Assembly (NCBI GenBank): GCA_017433725.1
Contig: JAFRGQ010000025.1
Coordinates: 42,788 to 106,787 of the forward strand
DNA: 64,000 nucleotides
From: Lachnospiraceae bacterium
Lineage (GTDB): Bacteria > Bacillota > Clostridia > Lachnospirales > Lachnospiraceae
Direction: 5' to 3'
Below are positions 16,705 to 26,706 of this stretch, in pieces. The notes under the pieces were generated by a model that was not told where the DNA came from, searched no databases, and saw only the letters and a list, made by a program, of their open reading frames with translations. Made by a program: the position numbers and the translations under genes. Positions within the stretch are counted from its first letter, which is position 1. The number at the start of each line of letters is the position of its first letter.

Positions 16705-18066
16705 ATGGAAGAAGCTCTTATTAAACGCATACCGCCCCACTCACTCGAGGCGGAAAAATCGGTCATCGGTTCCATGCTGATGAGTCGCGATGCGGTGATT
16801 ACTGCCTGCGAGATCCTGAACAAGGATGATTTTTATGAGCAGCAGTACGGAGTTCTCTTCGAAGCCATGAGGGAGCTGAATGAGGCGGGAAAACCGGTCG
16901 ATGTCGTGACGCTTCAGGACAGACTTCACGAGAAGGACGTCCCGCCAGAGGTCGCGGATATGGCATTCGTTGCGGATATTCTTTCGTCCGTTCCGACATC
17001 GGCCAATGTCAGGTCTTATGCGGAGATCGTCAGCCAGAAAGCGACACTTCGCAGGTTGATCAAGGTGACCGGTGATATTGAGAACGAATGCTATCTGGGC
17101 AAGACGGATATGCAGACGATTCTCGAAAAGACAGAAAAAAACATATTTGAGGTCCTGCAGCAGAGGACGACGGATCAGGAAGTACCGATCAAGGATGTCG
17201 TTATGGATACTCTTGAGCGGATTGAGAAAGCGTCCAGAATGAAGAGTCAGGTAACAGGACTGCCGACCGGATTTCTGGATCTGGACTACAAGACATCAGG
17301 ATTTCAAAATTCGGATTTTATTCTGATCGCTGCCAGACCGTCAATGGGAAAGACGGCGTTTGTTTTAAATATCGCGCAGTACATGGCGTTCCGGCAGAAT
17401 CTGCCGTGTGCTGTCTTCTCACTGGAGATGTCGAGAGATCAGCTTATGAATCGTCTGTTTTCTCTGGAATCGAGAGTCGATTCGCAAGCTCTGAGGACCG
17501 GAAAGCTGAAGGACGACGAGTGGGCTAAGCTGGTGGAGAGCGCCGGCGTTATCAGTAATTCAGGTCTGATCATTGACGATACGCCGGGCATCAATCTGCA
17601 GCAGTTTCGTTCAAAAGCCAGAAAGTATAAACTGGATCATGACATAAAGATAATTTTCATCGACTACCTCCAGCTCATGGCAGGAAACGGGGGCAGGACG
17701 GACAATCGTCAGCAGGAGATTTCCGACATTTCCCGTGCGATGAAATCGCTTGCCAGAGAGCTGAATATACCGATTGTTGCCCTGTCACAGTTGAACCGAG
17801 GCGTCGAGCAGCGCGAAGATCACAGACCGATGCTGTCCGACCTTCGTGAGTCCGGGGCGATCGAGCAGGATGCGGACGTTGTCATGTTCATTTACCGTGA
17901 CGATTATTACAATAAGGATACTGACGAGAAGGGGATTGCCGAGATCATTATCGCAAAACAGAGGAACGGTCCGATCGGTACCGTGAGACTGGTCTGGCTG
18001 CCGGATTATACGATGTTCGCCAATATGACCCGGGGCCGGGGACAGGGGAATCCGAAGGACGATTGA
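16705..18066 (+). CDS. dnaB: Replicative DNA helicase DnaB
   Basis: 453 residues. The N-terminal domain starts RIPPHSLEAEKSVIGSML; the RecA-like domain carries Walker A (AARPSMGKTAF), Walker B (IIFIDYLQLM), and the LRESGAIEQDADVV motif. It unwinds DNA ahead of the replisome as a hexamer. It follows rplI after 6 bases, so the two are co-transcribed. No intein is present. Confidence 0.97.
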   Translation: MEEALIKRIPPHSLEAEKSVIGSMLMSRDAVITACEILNKDDFYEQQYGVLFEAMRELNEAGKPVDVVTLQDRLHEKDVPPEVADMAFVADILSSVPTSANVRSYAEIVSQKATLRRLIKVTGDIENECYLGKTDMQTILEKTEKNIFEVLQQRTTDQEVPIKDVVMDTLERIEKASRMKSQVTGLPTGFLDLDYKTSGFQNSDFILIAARPSMGKTAFVLNIAQYMAFRQNLPCAVFSLEMSRDQLMNRLFSLESRVDSQALRTGKLKDDEWAKLVESAGVISNSGLIIDDTPGINLQQFRSKARKYKLDHDIKIIFIDYLQLMAGNGGRTDNRQQEISDISRAMKSLARELNIPIVALSQLNRGVEQREDHRPMLSDLRESGAIEQDADVVMFIYRDDYYNKDTDEKGIAEIIIAKQRNGPIGTVRLVWLPDYTMFANMTRGRGQGNPKDD

Positions 18067-18070
18067 GACC

Positions 18071-18153
18071 AACTATTCTCGTGATGTAAGTTTATGATAC
18101 GTGTGCGAGGTGACACTCGTCTTCACTGTGAGTACAATCTCGCGATGAAGATT
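18071..18153. repeat. Dispersed inverted repeat, family R1 (left end decayed)
   Basis: The core GTGATGTAAGTTTATGATACG and the right end TGAGTACAATCTCGCGATGAAG match the copy at 6616. It begins a few bases after the dnaB stop codon. The rest of the gap to glyA (18154-18309) shows no clear promoter. Confidence 0.7.
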
Positions 18154-18309
18154 CAAGACAAAACTGCACATAGAACAGGTGTGGAAAGCGCAGGTGTCTG
18201 AAAAGAAACAAAAACTGCTATGGAAACTGACGAAATTCTATGGTAATATTGTCCACGTGCGATAAAGCATGGAATCAAAATCCCCCAAACCTGTGTAAAG
18301 GAGAAGAAA

Positions 18310-19545
18310 ATGTATACTTGGGAAGATATTCACAACGTGGATCCGGAAGTAGCGGACTTGATTCAGAAGGAATTTAATCGTCAGAATTCACATATTGAAC
18401 TGATTGCTTCGGAGAACTGGGCAAGCAAGGCTGTTATGTCTGCTATGGGATCTGTTCTCACGAATAAATACGCGGAAGGATATCCGGGACACCGCTACTA
18501 CGGTGGCTGTGAGTTTGTGGATGAAATAGAAGATCTTGCAAGGAATCGTGCAATGGAGCTTTTCGGCTGCACATACGCTAACGTTCAGCCGCACTCGGGC
18601 GCACAGGCTAACTTCGCTGTTTTCTATGCTCTTCTTCAGCCGGGCGACACCGTCATGGGAATGAGCCTCGACGAAGGAGGACATCTGACACACGGTTCAC
18701 CTGCCAATGTATCCGGAAATTATTTCAAGTCTGTACCGTACGGCGTAGATGAGAACGGTTTTCTCGATTATGATGCATGCGAGAGAATCGCTAAGGAATG
18801 CAAGCCGAAGCTGATCGTAGCAGGCGCATCTGCATACTGCCGCACGATCGATTTCAAGAGAATGCGGGAAATCGCAGATTCGGTAGGAGCTTACCTCATG
18901 GTAGATATGGCTCACATCGCAGGTCTTGTAGCAACAGGATATCATCCGAGCCCGATCCCGTATGCGCATGTTGTTACGACAACAACACACAAGACTCTTC
19001 GCGGCCCGCGCGGCGGTATGATCCTGTCGAGTGCGGAATTTGCCAAAGAGCATAAACTCAACAAGGCTGTTTTCCCGGGAACACAGGGCGGTCCGCAGAT
19101 GCATTCCATCGCCGGCAAGGCGGTCATGCTCAAGGAGGACCTCTCCCCGGAGTATAAAGAGTATGCAAAACGAGTTGTCGAGAATGCGCAGGCTCTGTGC
19201 AGCGGTCTTATCAGTCGCGGCGTAAAGATCGTGAGCGGTGGAACAGATAATCATCTGATGTTAGTTGATCTGAAGGATTCAGAACTGACAGGTAAGGAAA
19301 TCGAAGCTCGCCTCGATAGTGCAAATATCACAGCCAATAAGAATACGGTTCCGCGCGACCCGCGCAGCCCGTTCGTCACGAGCGGTATCCGTCTCGGAAC
19401 TCCGGCTGTTACTACTCGCGGAATGAATACAGAGGATATGGATCGCATTGCCGAAGCGATCGCACTGGTCATCGAGAGCGAGAACAACATAGATAAGGCA
19501 AGAGAGATCGTCAGAGAGCTTACTGACAAATATCCGCTGGAGTAA
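18310..19545 (+). CDS. glyA: Serine hydroxymethyltransferase
   Basis: 411 residues. It contains [26 protein letters not shown] and the PLP-lysine motif [14 protein letters not shown]. It converts serine and tetrahydrofolate to glycine and 5,10-methylene-THF. The ATG follows AAGGAG by 8 bases. The length is normal for the family. Confidence 0.97.
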   Translation: MYTWEDIHNVDPEVADLIQKEFNRQNSHIELIASENWASKAVMSAMGSVLTNKYAEGYPGHRYYGGCEFVDEIEDLARNRAMELFGCTYANVQPHSGAQANFAVFYALLQPGDTVMGMSLDEGGHLTHGSPANVSGNYFKSVPYGVDENGFLDYDACERIAKECKPKLIVAGASAYCRTIDFKRMREIADSVGAYLMVDMAHIAGLVATGYHPSPIPYAHVVTTTTHKTLRGPRGGMILSSAEFAKEHKLNKAVFPGTQGGPQMHSIAGKAVMLKEDLSPEYKEYAKRVVENAQALCSGLISRGVKIVSGGTDNHLMLVDLKDSELTGKEIEARLDSANITANKNTVPRDPRSPFVTSGIRLGTPAVTTRGMNTEDMDRIAEAIALVIESENNIDKAREIVRELTDKYPLE

Positions 19546-19632
19546 CCGGTAACGAATATGCCTGTTGCGGATAGTCGTGCAGTCAGAAGCTGCTCGGCAT
19601 GAACATCTCTTTCTGAAAGGAAGTGATGGTAT

Positions 19633-21363
19633 ATGATGAATAAAAATACGCAGCGAATCATCGTCGGGATTATCGCAGTCATTCTGGCTGTCATTATGAT
19701 CCTGAGCCTTGTAGCGCCCGCAATGGCTGCCGAAGCAGAAGCGGCAGAGGAAGTTGTTCAGGCTGAAGAGGTCATTCAGGGAGAGGAGACTGTTCAGGCG
19801 GAAGAAACGGACCCTGCTATGACGGAAGACGCTACGGCCGGCGATGTTGCGGGTGAAGCTGTGCCCGCACAGGAAGCCGCAGTCACAGAACAGACAGAGG
19901 GCGCTGATACTGCGGGATCCCCTGCAGCTGTCAGTGCCTCGGATCAGAATGCAAATGTTTCGGAAGCTGGCACAGCTTCCGAAATTTCGCTTATGGCCTC
20001 TCAGAGCCAGGTCATACCGGAAGGCGTAAAAATCGGTGCTGTAAATGTATCCGGTATGAACAGGGAGCAGGCAGAGGCCGCAGTGAATGCCCATGTCGAA
20101 GAAATGCAGAATTCTGTGCTGACTGCCAGAGCGGACGGGCAGGAGATGTATATTGCAGTTAAAGATCTCGGCTTTACGTGGACAAACCAGAATGTGGTCT
20201 CCAAAGCGCTCGGACTCGGGTGCAGAGGGAATATTCTTGAGAGATACAAGGTAAAGAAGGATCTGGAAGCCAATGGGATAGAACTTCCGATTGAAAGAGA
20301 ATTCAGCTCGGAGGCAATGCATTCGTTCATCTCGCAGTGCGCGGCTACCGCTAACCGGCTGCCCGTGGAAAACGACCTGCAGCTGAACGCCGACGGGACT
20401 CTTTCCGTCGTCGATGGCGTGAACGGAGTTCAGGTTGATGAAGCGTCTTCCTACAGCGCCATGGTCCTTTACATGAATACGGGTTGGAGAGGGGGAGCAC
20501 CGGAATTTTCCCTCACAACGACGACACTTCCGCCCCAGAGAGATAAGGAGCAGCTTGCACTGGTGAAGGATATAATCGGAACCGGTGACACGGATTATAA
20601 CGGGAGCTCCGATTCGCGAATCCAGAACATCCTGAACGGGACGAGCCTGGTTTCCGGAATCGTACTTATGCCCGGCGAGCAGTTCTCATTGCTCGAGCAT
20701 GTCGTACCTTTCACAGCGGAGAACGGCTATGCGCCCGCGCCTTCCTACGCCGAGGGGTCGATTGTAGACACGTACGGCGGCGGAATCTGTCAGGTATCTA
20801 CCACCATTTATCTGGCAGTTCTTCAGGCGGAGCTTCAGGTGGACGAGAGATCGTGCCACTCCATGATGGTTCAGTATATTGAGCCGTCCAAGGATGCGGC
20901 TATTTCCGAGGAAGGCGGTAAGGACCTTAAGTTCACGAACAACACTGCCACACCGATTTATCTGTACGGAACTGCGGCAGACGGAAAACTTCATTTTTCC
21001 ATCTATGGCGTGGAAACACGTCCTGCAGGCAGGACGGTCAACTATATCAGCAATGTGCTGTCACAGACCGATGTACAGTTCATATTTGTCGCAGATGAGA
21101 ATCTTCCGGTAGGTACAGTAAGCCAGAGCGGCGAACCGCATATCGGATACGAAGCGGAGCTTTGGAAAGAGATTACGGAGAACGGTGAGACGACAAGAGA
21201 ATGGGTCAATGAGAGCAGTTACCGGATGACGCCCATTACGTATACGATCGGAGTGCAAACGGATGACGCAGGCCTGAAAGCTAATTTGATGGCAGCCATC
21301 GCTGCGGAGCAGCTGGATCAGGTGAACAGTATTCTGATCGGATCCGGGTTCAGTGTTGGATAA
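19633..21363 (+). CDS. VanW family exported protein
   Basis: A 576-residue protein with an N-terminal signal/anchor (RIIVGIIAVILAVIMILSLVAPAMAA), then a Glu/Ala/Val-rich linker to about residue 125. A PG_binding_4-like region (VKIGAVNVSGMNREQAEAAV onward) follows, then a VanW domain (GGGICQVSTTIYLAVLQAEL and FTNNTATPIYLYG). VanW occurs in some VanB-type glycopeptide resistance clusters, but here there are no vanHAX genes, so it is more likely a general wall-associated protein. Function unproven. Confidence 0.9.
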   Translation: MMNKNTQRIIVGIIAVILAVIMILSLVAPAMAAEAEAAEEVVQAEEVIQGEETVQAEETDPAMTEDATAGDVAGEAVPAQEAAVTEQTEGADTAGSPAAVSASDQNANVSEAGTASEISLMASQSQVIPEGVKIGAVNVSGMNREQAEAAVNAHVEEMQNSVLTARADGQEMYIAVKDLGFTWTNQNVVSKALGLGCRGNILERYKVKKDLEANGIELPIEREFSSEAMHSFISQCAATANRLPVENDLQLNADGTLSVVDGVNGVQVDEASSYSAMVLYMNTGWRGGAPEFSLTTTTLPPQRDKEQLALVKDIIGTGDTDYNGSSDSRIQNILNGTSLVSGIVLMPGEQFSLLEHVVPFTAENGYAPAPSYAEGSIVDTYGGGICQVSTTIYLAVLQAELQVDERSCHSMMVQYIEPSKDAAISEEGGKDLKFTNNTATPIYLYGTAADGKLHFSIYGVETRPAGRTVNYISNVLSQTDVQFIFVADENLPVGTVSQSGEPHIGYEAELWKEITENGETTREWVNESSYRMTPITYTIGVQTDDAGLKANLMAAIAAEQLDQVNSILIGSGFSVG

Positions 21364-21380
21364 ATAACAGGGAAGAACAG

Positions 21381-21947
21381 ATGACAGGCGAGATTTATGT
21401 ATTGAACAGCATCGCGTGCGATGCGTCAAAATATCTGCTGGATCTGAAGAAGGGGGAACTTGAAAAGAAGTTCCCTCCTTTTTTCATGCATCTGACAGAA
21501 CTCTCCGTGACAGAGGGAGAGGAGACAGCAAAGAAGATAGAAGGAATCCTCTTGGAACTGAAAAGATCTTCCGTCTACTGCGAGGAGATGGGAGAGGGCG
21601 GAATCCTGAATGCCCTGTGGTATATGGCTGAAGCGTGCATGACCGGGTTTGAGATCGGTCTTAAGAAGATACCGATAGACCAGCAGACTGTGGAAGTCCT
21701 GGAGACGTATGATATCAATCCTTACTATGCGAGATCGCGCGGAACGTGGCTTGCGCTCACAGACGATCCGGCGGGGTTCGAGAGTGTGCTTCACAGGGTG
21801 CAGATCCCTTACGGGAGAATCGGAACAGCCAACGATACAAAAAAGCGCACGATCCTCAACGGGGAGAGCGTGCGCTATCTTGACAGACCTCAGAGAGAGG
21901 AGCTGGAAAAACTGAATTGTGGGGGCGAGAGACCGGATCCGGCGTGA
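21381..21947 (+). CDS. AIR-synthase C-terminal-domain-like protein, lacking the N-terminal half
   Basis: A 188-residue protein starting 17 bases after the VanW gene. From about residue 60 the pattern EMGEGGILNALWYMAE, then FEIGLKKIPIDQQTVEVL, INPYYARSRGTWLALT and IPYGRIG resembles the C-terminal domain of PurM/HypE/ThiL-type ATP-binding proteins. The N-terminal nucleotide-binding half is absent, and the first 55 residues differ. It could be a standalone scaffold or a remnant. I do not assign a reaction. Confidence 0.55.
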   Translation: MTGEIYVLNSIACDASKYLLDLKKGELEKKFPPFFMHLTELSVTEGEETAKKIEGILLELKRSSVYCEEMGEGGILNALWYMAEACMTGFEIGLKKIPIDQQTVEVLETYDINPYYARSRGTWLALTDDPAGFESVLHRVQIPYGRIGTANDTKKRTILNGESVRYLDRPQREELEKLNCGGERPDPA

Positions 21948-21961
21948 ACGCCGAGGCGTTC
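21946..21961. repeat. Short palindrome, family R2
   Basis: GAACGCCGAGGCGTTC overlaps the stop codon of the AIR-synthase-like gene and lies between convergent genes, where it could work as a bidirectional terminator. Confidence 0.55.
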
Positions 21962-22004
21962 TTGATGTGGTACGGACGCTTTTGACAAGCCTTGCCATAC
22001 CGCG

Positions 22005-23411
22005 TCATGCCAGATCCAGAGTGAAAGCAAATTCTGTGCCTACGTTCTCGGTACTGACCACGGTGATGGTCTGGTCGTGAGCGGTGATGATGTCCTTTAC
22101 AATGGAAAGTCCCAAACCGGTCCCCTTTCGGTCACGGCCGCGCGAGATATCGTCTTTAAAAAAACGGTCCCAGATCTTCGGGAGAGAATCCTTGGGGATT
22201 CCGCAGCCCTCATCCTTGACAGAAACGTGACATTTGTTGTGGCGGATCGTCGTTTCGACTTTGATCTGCGTGTTTCTCTCACTGAATTTTACCGCGTTGT
22301 CGAGCAGGTTATAGATGACCTGCTCGATTTTTTCTTTGTCGGCATGCACCTGCAGGGAGGTGCCGGTAAGGATGAGATTGATGGTGATCTTCTTCTTCCT
22401 GCAGCTGCCCTCGAACACGGAAATGATCCTTTTCAGCATCTCGTTGATATCGAAATCCGAGTAATTCAGGGAGACTTTGCCTGCGCTGAGCGTATTCAGC
22501 TCCAGAATGGACTTGGTCAGTTTGTCGAGACGGTCCGTTTCCTGAGAGATGATGCCCAGATATTTGCCATGAAGCTCCGGCGGAATTGTCCCGTCCATCA
22601 TGGCTTCGGTGAATCCCTTGATGGAAGTCAGAGGAGAGCGGAAGTCATGACTGACATTTGAGATGAAGTTTTTCTGATAGTCGTTGTTTTTGCGGAGCTC
22701 GCCGGCCATCAGGTTGAGGGTGTCAGCCAGATAGCCCATCTCATCGTGACTATGGACGTCGATCTTGTGGTTCAGGTTGCCGCGTGCGAATTCCCCGGCA
22801 CCGTAATTGATCCTGCCAAGAGGTCTGTAAACGTAGTACCAGAAGGCAAAAAGCAGAAGCAGCGAGAGAATGAAGTTGACAAAAGCGATAATTTCCATTC
22901 TGTGGACAAGTATGGAGGTAAGTCTGTTCAGATTGTCCATGGGAAGCGAGAGGGAGATGTAACCTCTGATTTTCACTCCGCGCGTCATCGGGTAGATAAC
23001 GCTCAGCATATCTTTATTATACTGATTGTAGAAAGTACTTACCTCGTAGAACTTGGGTCCAAAGCGAAGATAGTCGAAATTTCGGATCACATGGGGGTTT
23101 TCCGTATTGAGCTTTGTCTCTGTGTTTATGAGTTCCCGCCCTTCCGGATCGATCACGCGGATGGAGGCCTCGTTGGCGTATGCAGCCAGGGTCAGCGTGT
23201 CGTAAAGGTCGCTCAGAACTGCATCGCTTTCAAAATATCTGCCGCTCTGACTCTCCGCAATGTTCGTAGCCTCCGAGTACAATTCTCTGGCCTTGTGCAA
23301 AATGAGCTCGTTGAGCACGAGCTGCCGGCCTAACGTTGAGACGACGAGGAGCATCAGCACAGCGAGAATTGCATATGTGATTAGGTACTTAGTTAAAAGG
23401 GAAACTTTCAT
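22005..23411 (-). CDS. Sensor histidine kinase
   Basis: A 468-residue membrane kinase: an N-terminal membrane helix, an extracytoplasmic sensing region of about 130 residues, a second helix (IIAFVNFILSLLLLFAFWYYV), HAMP, the phospho-acceptor box (FISNVSHDFRSPLTSIKGF), and an HATPase with DEGCGIPKDSL and KGTGLGLSIVKDI. It starts 9 bases after the response regulator gene, so the pair is co-transcribed. The stimulus is unknown. Confidence 0.93.
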   Translation of the reverse strand: MKVSLLTKYLITYAILAVLMLLVVSTLGRQLVLNELILHKARELYSEATNIAESQSGRYFESDAVLSDLYDTLTLAAYANEASIRVIDPEGRELINTETKLNTENPHVIRNFDYLRFGPKFYEVSTFYNQYNKDMLSVIYPMTRGVKIRGYISLSLPMDNLNRLTSILVHRMEIIAFVNFILSLLLLFAFWYYVYRPLGRINYGAGEFARGNLNHKIDVHSHDEMGYLADTLNLMAGELRKNNDYQKNFISNVSHDFRSPLTSIKGFTEAMMDGTIPPELHGKYLGIISQETDRLDKLTKSILELNTLSAGKVSLNYSDFDINEMLKRIISVFEGSCRKKKITINLILTGTSLQVHADKEKIEQVIYNLLDNAVKFSERNTQIKVETTIRHNKCHVSVKDEGCGIPKDSLPKIWDRFFKDDISRGRDRKGTGLGLSIVKDIITAHDQTITVVSTENVGTEFAFTLDLA

Positions 23412-23420
23412 ATGCAGTCA

Positions 23421-24131
23421 TCATCCCTGTCTCACTTCGAATTTATAGCCTATTCCCCAGACGGTACGGATCGCCCAGTTATCCTGATCTTTTATCTTTT
23501 CCCTTAGGCGCTTGATGTGTACGTCGACGGTCCTGGTGTCGCCTACATATTCATAGCCCCATATGTGGTCCAAAAGCTGCTCTCTTGTAAATACCTGATT
23601 CGGCTGGGAAGCCAGAAAATACAGAAGCTCCAGCTCCTTGGGAGGCATTACCAGTTCCTTTCCGTTGTAGATGACGGAATAGTTTGTCCTGTTCACAATG
23701 AGATTCGGATATTCGGCGACTTTGGCTCCGACAGCGACCGGAGCCTGCACTTCCGGCGTAGCGCGGTAACGGCGCAGCACCGCTTTTACTCTTGCGACCA
23801 TTTCCTTGGAATCAAAAGGTTTGATAATGTAATCATCCGCACCTAGTTCGAGCCCCAGGACTTTGTCAAATGTCTCGCCCTTCGCAGACAGCATGATGAT
23901 AGGGGTGTCTTTTTTGGCTCTCACTTCGCGGCATACCTGATAGCCATCCTTACCGGGCAGCATGAGGTCGAGCAGGATCAGATTAGGCTGGAAGGATTCG
24001 AACAGTTCCAGCGCTTCCTCGCCGTCCTCGGCAATTTTCGTCTCGAACATTTCCTTTTCAAGATACAGTGATATAAGTTCTGCAATATTATTATCGTCGT
24101 CAACGATAAGAATTTTTTGTTTTGCAGCCAT
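23421..24131 (-). CDS. OmpR-family response regulator
   Basis: 236 residues: a receiver domain with the acidic pair at 11-13, phospho-acceptor Asp55 in LILLDLMLPG and Lys in IIKPF, then a winged-helix DNA-binding domain (REQLLDHIWGYEYVGDTRTVDVHIKRLR). It partners the adjacent kinase. It sits 43 bases downstream of mutS2 on the same strand; mutS2 is unlikely to be its regulatory target. Confidence 0.95.
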   Translation of the reverse strand: MAAKQKILIVDDDNNIAELISLYLEKEMFETKIAEDGEEALELFESFQPNLILLDLMLPGKDGYQVCREVRAKKDTPIIMLSAKGETFDKVLGLELGADDYIIKPFDSKEMVARVKAVLRRYRATPEVQAPVAVGAKVAEYPNLIVNRTNYSVIYNGKELVMPPKELELLYFLASQPNQVFTREQLLDHIWGYEYVGDTRTVDVHIKRLREKIKDQDNWAIRTVWGIGYKFEVRQG

Positions 24132-24174
24132 TGTTATCCCTTCTTTCTAAGCGTTATGGTACATGACGAAAGCA

Positions 24175-26550
24175 TTACTTCAGCTCTGCTATGGTCACGC
24201 CCGCGTCACCTTCGCCGTATTCACCAAGGCGGAATGACTTAACATGTTTGTTTTTCTTGAGATATTTCTGAACGCCCTGTCTCAGTTTTCCGGTACCCTT
24301 GCCGTGCACGATCCGTACACTCGGAAGATGTGCGAGGGCAGCGTTGTCGATGAACTTGTCGAGTTCCATACACGCTTCGTCAACAGTCATACCGAGGAGA
24401 TTGATCTCCGTGGTTGCCGTGGACGATTTTTCCATGCGCAGTTTTCCCGTGGAAGACTTTTTGACGCCCGGAGCCTTGATGTCGGCCTCGTCGATTTTCT
24501 CCAAATCCGACAGCTTTACTTTCGTCCTCATGATTCCGAGGGTGACGAACAAATAGCCTTTTGAGTCCGGGAGTGAACTGACAGTGCCTTTCAGATTCAG
24601 ACTGATGACTTTGACAGCATCGCCGATCTTGATGTCTTTTGCGCTCAGTGTTCCGGATTTTGTTTCGGTATTTCCCAGATCGCCGATGTTCTTGTTCATA
24701 TCACCGATGCGGTTCCTGAGGTTCTGGCGCTCTTTCTCCATCTCCTTGCCGGAGGCTATGCCGCCGTGCTTTGCGAAATAGGAGATCGTTTTGTCTGCAT
24801 AGTCCTTGGCATCCTGAAGGATTTTGCGGGCTTCCATGGATGACTCGGCTATGAGTTTTTTCTTCTGCTCTTCGAGATGCGTTTTCTGATACTCGAGATC
24901 TTTTTTGAGCTTTTCGATTTCGCGGCTCGTGCGTTCGGCCTCTTCTTTCTCGCGCTCCAGACTCATGCGCTTGGCTTCGAGATCGGATATGACATCTTCA
25001 AATGATTCCTGTTGGTCGGTCAGCAGATTTTTGGCGTCCTCGATAATATATTCGGACAATCCTATTTTGCGTGATATTGCAAATGCATTACTCTTTCCCG
25101 GTACACCGATCAGCAGACGATAGGTCGGGGAAAGCGTTGCGACGTCGAATTCACAGGAGGCGTTCTCGACGCCCGGAGTTTTCAGCGCATATACTTTAAT
25201 TTCACTGTAGTGCGTTGTGGCGACGGTTCGCACTCCTCTTTGGTGCAGACTGTCCAGAATAGCGACAGCCAGCGCAGCGCCTTCCGTAGGATCGGTGCCT
25301 GCTCCGAGCTCATCGAAGAGACACAGGCAGCTCTCGTCGGCTTTATCAAGGAAATTGACGATATTGGTCATGTGTGACGAGAAGGTCGAAAGGCTTTGTT
25401 CGATACTCTGCTCGTCACCGATATCTGCATAGACTTCCTCGAACAGGGCAACACGGCTGCGGTCTGCAGTCGGTATATGCAGACCGGAGAGCGCCATAAG
25501 CTCCAGAAGTCCTGTTGTCTTCAGGGTGACTGTCTTTCCTCCGGTGTTCGGACCTGTGATGACGAGAAGGTCAAAGTCTTCTCCCAGGCGTATGTCGATC
25601 GGGACAACTTTTTTCTTGTCGATCAGCGGGTGCCTTGCCTTTCTAAGATCGATAATTCCTTCCGTGTTGATGATCGGCTTAGTGGCGTTCATCGAGAGTG
25701 CGAGAGAGGCGCGGGCAAATATAAAGTCGAGCTGCGTCATGATCTCATAGTCGTATCGGATCTGCCCGCCGTATTCGGCAAGCATTTCGGATAGCTTTGC
25801 GAGTATGACTTCGATTTCCTTCTCTTCCTCGATCTCCAGCTCGCGGATGTCATTGTTCAGTTTCACGACGGAGGCAGGTTCTACAAATACCGTGTTACCG
25901 GAAGAGCTCATGTCATGAACGATGCCGGCGACATTTGCACGGTGCTCTGACTTGACCGGGATACAATATCTTCCGTCTCTTGTTGTGACCAGGGCATCCT
26001 GAAGATAGTCTTTCGCGTGAGCTGCGATGATGCGGTTCAGCTCCGAATGGATCCTTTCGCCCGCTGCCTTGATATTTCTTCTGATCTGACGCAGCTTCGG
26101 TGAAGCGTTATCACTGATTTCCTCTTCGGAGAGGATGCATCTGCGGATTTCGGATGTGGTCTGCGTGAGCGGTTCCAGCCCGTTAAAGAGAGGCGTCAGA
26201 ATGTCATCGGGCGTATCCTCTCTCTCTTTTCTGCCGTATGCGCGGACAAGCCCCGCATTTTCAAGAAGCTTTGCGATTTCCAGAATTTCACGTATACCAA
26301 GAGCGGAACCGAGGTCGAGTCTCAGGAGAGACGGACGAACGTCGTATGTGTTCCCGAAAGAGATGCTGCCTTTGGCAAATACACGCCCGACCGCCGCCGC
26401 TGTCTCCTCCTGCAGCGTGTTGATTTCGGATATATCCATGAGTGGCGTGAGGGCATGACATAAGGCCTTCCCGGGAGCGGATGTCGCGCGATCCTCGAGA
26501 AGACTCACAATTTTATCGTATTCCAATGTATGTAATGCTTTTTCATTCAT
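24175..26550 (-). CDS. mutS2: Endonuclease/ATPase MutS2
   Basis: A 791-residue protein with the MutS core and ATPase (LLVITGPNTGGKTVTLKTTGL, LFDELGAGTDPTEGAALA, TTHYSEIK), a coiled-coil KOW region (about 520-640), and a C-terminal Smr domain (INLLGMTVDEA, VRIVHGKGTGKLR). MutS2 acts on recombination intermediates and, in Bacillus, on collided ribosomes. The length is standard. Confidence 0.97.
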   Translation of the reverse strand: MNEKALHTLEYDKIVSLLEDRATSAPGKALCHALTPLMDISEINTLQEETAAAVGRVFAKGSISFGNTYDVRPSLLRLDLGSALGIREILEIAKLLENAGLVRAYGRKEREDTPDDILTPLFNGLEPLTQTTSEIRRCILSEEEISDNASPKLRQIRRNIKAAGERIHSELNRIIAAHAKDYLQDALVTTRDGRYCIPVKSEHRANVAGIVHDMSSSGNTVFVEPASVVKLNNDIRELEIEEEKEIEVILAKLSEMLAEYGGQIRYDYEIMTQLDFIFARASLALSMNATKPIINTEGIIDLRKARHPLIDKKKVVPIDIRLGEDFDLLVITGPNTGGKTVTLKTTGLLELMALSGLHIPTADRSRVALFEEVYADIGDEQSIEQSLSTFSSHMTNIVNFLDKADESCLCLFDELGAGTDPTEGAALAVAILDSLHQRGVRTVATTHYSEIKVYALKTPGVENASCEFDVATLSPTYRLLIGVPGKSNAFAISRKIGLSEYIIEDAKNLLTDQQESFEDVISDLEAKRMSLEREKEEAERTSREIEKLKKDLEYQKTHLEEQKKKLIAESSMEARKILQDAKDYADKTISYFAKHGGIASGKEMEKERQNLRNRIGDMNKNIGDLGNTETKSGTLSAKDIKIGDAVKVISLNLKGTVSSLPDSKGYLFVTLGIMRTKVKLSDLEKIDEADIKAPGVKKSSTGKLRMEKSSTATTEINLLGMTVDEACMELDKFIDNAALAHLPSVRIVHGKGTGKLRQGVQKYLKKNKHVKSFRLGEYGEGDAGVTIAELK

Positions 26551-26706
26551 ATATCTATTCTACCTTAAAGTTTGTGCGGTGGAAAGATAACAGATTCAAA
26601 AATGATTCATAAAATGTTCATATGTAGTTGATAAAATGAGCAGGAATGCATAAGTAGCTTTGTCCGTATTAATCAACTGAAATTTGATTTTGACAAGTGT
26701 GACGCT

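Noticed and set aside
19633-21363. Vancomycin resistance cluster
   Set aside because: Only a VanW protein is present; no vanR/S, vanH, vanA/B or vanX genes are nearby, and the two-component genes are separate and on the other strand.
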